From contig CAMWLJ010000015.1 of assembly GCA_947175055.1 (NCBI GenBank), positions 1 through 46,470 of the forward strand: a stretch of 46,470 nt of DNA, in the 5' to 3' direction. Every line of letters starts with the position of its first letter. Position 1 is the stretch's first letter. The notes under the pieces are model-generated. The model searched no databases, was not told where the DNA came from, and saw nothing but the letters and a program-made list of their open reading frames with translations. The DNA comes from an uncultured Lachnospiraceae bacterium (lineage in GTDB: Bacteria > Bacillota > Clostridia > Lachnospirales > Lachnospiraceae). Below, piece after piece: positions 44,570-46,470 of this stretch. The position numbers and the translations under genes were made by a program.

Positions 44570-45106
44570 ATGAACAGTAAAACGAAGAAACTCACAACAG
44601 TAGGTATGCTTTGCGCCATTGCATATGTGGCCACCGCAATTGGACGTATTCAACTTGTACTCTTTTTGAAATACGACCCAAAGGATATTATCATCGCAAT
44701 TAGCGGATTGATTTTCGGTCCCTTCACCTCATTTTCCGTCGCATTAATTGTTTCTATAGTCGAAATGTTTACTATCAGCGAAAATGGCATTCTTGGTTTC
44801 TTGATGAATGTAATTTCAAGTTGTTCCTTTGCGTGTACTGCTTCATTTGTTTTCAAGAAAAAACGCAATCTATCAGGAGTCATTATCGGGCTATTTTGTG
44901 GATGGGGGTGTATGGTCTTAGTAATGATGCTTTGGAATTATCTTATCACGCCCATTTATATGGGCTATCCAAGAGCGGCGGTTGTCGAATTACTAATTCC
45001 GGTTTTTCTTCCTTTTAACTTGATTAAAGGTGGACTAAATGCAGCGATCACTATGATCTTATACAAACCTATTGTTACAGCTTTAGGACACTCTCATTTA
45101 TTATAG
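44570..45106 (+). CDS. ribU: Riboflavin ECF transporter S component
   Basis: A 178-residue membrane protein with five to six helices, the substrate-binding subunit of an energy-coupling-factor transporter that takes up riboflavin. It keeps the family start KKLTTVGMLCAIAYVATAIGRI, whose Ala-rich first helix docks onto EcfT, then YDPKDIIIAISGLIFGP and FNLIKGGLNAAITMILY. The FMN riboswitch upstream supports the substrate. The EcfA and EcfT subunits are shared and encoded elsewhere. TAGGAGGT lies 8 bases before the ATG, and a hairpin CACCTAAAG/CTTTCAGGTG (44517-44545) sits just ahead of the ribosome site. Confidence 0.94.
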   Translation: MNSKTKKLTTVGMLCAIAYVATAIGRIQLVLFLKYDPKDIIIAISGLIFGPFTSFSVALIVSIVEMFTISENGILGFLMNVISSCSFACTASFVFKKKRNLSGVIIGLFCGWGCMVLVMMLWNYLITPIYMGYPRAAVVELLIPVFLPFNLIKGGLNAAITMILYKPIVTALGHSHLL

Positions 45107-45316
45107 AAATGAATTTTTTACAACACCTTATTATTTAAAAATATCTGCTGCACGATGGCCAAAAAGTCGTCGTACAGCAGAAAAATCAGCGGAATCGATC
45201 CGTGCGCCCCACTCAATCACTTCTATATCTATAGATTCTGATTTAACTGCTTCATAGAAATTTTCTATATAATGAAGAAAAACTGCAAACACTAATGCCT
45301 GCAGCTCTTTTCCTCC
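45107..45316. other. Intergenic stretch with a large hairpin
   Basis: After ribU lies an imperfect stem TCTGCTG...CAGCAGA (about 45144-45181). On the minus strand it is followed by an AT-rich stretch with TTTTT. A minus-strand frame of 80 codons runs from the tRNA fragment through this hairpin, but it begins inside tRNA sequence and I do not accept it as a gene. Confidence 0.4.
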
Positions 45317-45376
45317 TCCCCGAGTAGGGCTCGAACCTACAACCCCGCGGTTAACAGCCGCGTGCTCTACCATTGA
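45317..45376 (-). tRNA. Broken tRNA-Asn (GTT), 5' end missing
   Basis: On the minus strand everything from the D-loop to the 3' end is intact: TCAATGGTAGAGC, anticodon arm CGCGGCTGTTAACCGCG with GTT at 45355-45353, T-arm GTAGGTTCGAGCCCTAC, and acceptor 3' strand CTCGGGG plus discriminator A. The matching 5' acceptor strand (expected CCCCGAG) and the first D-arm bases are absent. They are replaced by a palindrome, so the RNA cannot mature. A retained 3' part of a tRNA is the usual mark of an integrated or lost mobile element. Confidence 0.85.
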
Positions 45377-45393
45377 TACGGTTACATACCGTA
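45377..45393. repeat. Perfect palindrome at the tRNA break point
   Basis: TACGGT (45377-45382) and ACCGTA (45388-45393) flank TACAT. It starts exactly where tRNA-Asn homology ends. Confidence 0.6.
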
Positions 45394-45417
45394 AAATCTC
45401 TTTGCTAAGATATAAAA

Positions 45418-45493
45418 TTGCTTTCAGTTTCCTTTTTGCTTTCAGATTTGCTTTCAGTTTCTTATTTACTTTCAGATTGCTTTCAGTTTTTAT
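45418..45493. repeat. 30-bp tandem repeats carrying GCTTTCAG
   Basis: Two 30-bp units (45418-45447 and 45448-45477), both starting TTGCTTTCAGTTTC and ending TTTCAGAT, are followed by a half unit (45478-45493). The motif (G/A)CTTTCAG occurs five times. Confidence 0.8.
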
Positions 45494-46021
45494 AATCCAA
45501 CCATTCTATAAACAGTTGCAACAGATTGTTTTTGTAAAGAAGAGTGTACTCTGGAAAAAATGCTGACAGGATGTGCACTGCGTGTAAGGACACAGGCCTC
45601 TGTGACATGATAGCCTTTTTTGTAAACATTTTTTTGTAGAGGTGCTTTCGGAACCGTCCCTGACGGTTCCAAGGGACTCAGATTTAGAGCCACCCTTTTT
45701 AACGACATCACTGTCATCGATATGGACCACCGGTTCATCGGGGACCAATTTTTTCACCTGCCGGAGGTAAGAAACGGCTGCAGATGCAGGAATCCCCTTT
45801 TCGAGATGCCTGGATAAGCGGTCAACAGTATTGAATTTTTTGGAAGGCTCGTGAAGCTGGTGGGCAACATCGGTCAGCAGGCAGCTTCCGGAAGCGAGAA
45901 TGCCGTAAGTGATATCGGCAGCAAATTTCTTTTCCGGTTTGGAAAGGTACCTCGAAATTTTATTTGTAAAAGTTAAAACTTTTCATTTCATTTGGTAAGT
46001 ATTTGATGTAAAATTAGGCAT
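45490..46021 (-). mobile_element. Insertion sequence remnant: 5' part of a broken DDE transposase gene
   Basis: With AGGAGG before it, an ATG at 46021 opens MPNFTSNTYQMK and meets TGA at codon 13. The frame then continues KISRYLSKPEKKFAADITYGILASG in pieces, to VPDEPVVHIDDSDVVKKGG, whose IDDSD is the first catalytic Asp region of IS4/IS1634-like transposases. At an A-run near 45635 the frame shifts to KNVYKKGYHVTEACVL, and the coding sequence stops at about 45490. So there is one nonsense codon, one frameshift and loss of roughly two thirds of the gene, including the other catalytic residues. It is not active. Confidence 0.75.
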
Positions 46022-46097
46022 AAGGAGTCCTCCTGATTTTGTTTAGTATCATTTTGACTTAACACCTTAATTTTACTACAGATCGAGAAAGGATTCC

Positions 46098-46334
46098 TTA
46101 TATTTTGGGCATTTTTTGAAAGTTGTTTATTATAGTGTTGATGAAATCGGGAGATTGCAGATAGAACTGCGGAAACTCAAGAACAGTATACTCTCGATAT
46201 AAATAATCCAAATTAACATATACGCATTTTAGAACTTCTACAACAATTTCATGAAAAATAATCAATGCATAGTACAAACCATTATCGCTTTCCAAGGTAG
46301 GTTTAAAAGTACGCAAATCAATATATACTGGCAA
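46098..46334 (-). CDS. Small hypothetical protein, possibly a fragment
   Basis: An open frame of 78 codons in AT-rich DNA, without a clear ribosome site. The product would be acidic to neutral and aromatic-rich (MPVYIDLRTFKPTLESDNG at the start). I do not recognise it. It may be the end of a larger gene cut by the events that left the transposase remnant, or not a gene at all. Codon use is AT-rich, unlike the genes to the left. The last 130 bases of the window show nothing I can name. Confidence 0.3.
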   Translation of the reverse strand: MPVYIDLRTFKPTLESDNGLYYALIIFHEIVVEVLKCVYVNLDYLYREYTVLEFPQFYLQSPDFINTIINNFQKMPKI

Positions 46335-46470
46335 ATACTTTTAATCATCTCATTCGTTTCGTCATTTCTCATTCATCTAATCATGTATAGTAATCTCTTG
46401 TAAATATTACCCTTGTCCTTTTACTTCCAATTATATAACCTCCCAATATCCATATCGTCTTCCTCCCTTA

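Noticed and set aside
45131..45373. Minus-strand frame of 80 codons near the tRNA fragment
   Set aside because: Its first part is translated tRNA-Asn sequence and its end is a hairpin. I found no family resemblance.

Overview
The window looks like a chromosome segment of a Lachnospiraceae-type member of the Clostridia (Bacillota). GC content is moderate, near 48-50 percent. Ribosome-binding sites are strong AGGAGG-type sites, and there are a T-box leader, an FMN riboswitch, a Spo0A-type DNA-binding domain, methyl-accepting chemotaxis machinery and several hybrid histidine kinases. The last ~1.3 kb is clearly more AT-rich and holds remnants of mobile DNA.

Left part (1-20 kb). A T-box leader on the minus strand controls a gene beyond the left edge. 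Then come a small acetyltransferase and two tandem hybrid histidine kinases behind one promoter, ending at a terminator and a dense array of palindromes. On the minus strand follow an FGGY sugar kinase, a chimeric gene remnant (AAA-ATPase start joined to a HepT/HEPN end), an AI-2E family permease, a chemotaxis receptor, a decayed MGT-type glycosyltransferase and its coupled AbrB-type regulator. On the plus strand are YbaK, a DUF5655 protein, an acetyltransferase, a MerR regulator with a membrane tail, nicotinate phosphoribosyltransferase, a DegV protein and an Eis-like acetyltransferase.

Middle (20-38 kb). One large minus-strand locus makes a cell-surface polysaccharide. In transcription order it holds dTDP-rhamnose reductase (rfbD), GDP-mannose dehydratase (gmd), a polytopic membrane protein, GDP-fucose synthase (fcl), a stand-alone Spo0A DNA-binding-domain protein with its own promoter, operator-like palindrome and terminator, a GtrB-like transferase, a GT2, the initiating sugar-phosphate transferase, a Wzz-like co-polymerase with what looks like a kinase-dead tail, an acceptor-modifying GT2-like enzyme, an EpsG-like polymerase, one GT2, two GT4, one GT2 and a GT-C type membrane enzyme. 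The likely logic is priming on undecaprenyl phosphate, extension by the soluble transferases, polymerisation by the EpsG protein and length control by the Wzz protein. No Wzx flippase, no intact tyrosine kinase and no manB/manC are present here.

Right part (38-46.5 kb). A YerB-type lipoprotein (plus strand) is followed by a tRNA-Glu/tRNA-Cys pair, then an orphan solute-binding lipoprotein next to a third hybrid histidine kinase (minus strand). An FMN riboswitch behind a perfect-consensus promoter controls a RibU-type riboflavin transporter. The window ends with a tRNA-Asn gene that has lost its 5' end, a perfect palindrome at the break, 30-bp tandem repeats and a broken transposase gene, which together look like the scar of a mobile element.
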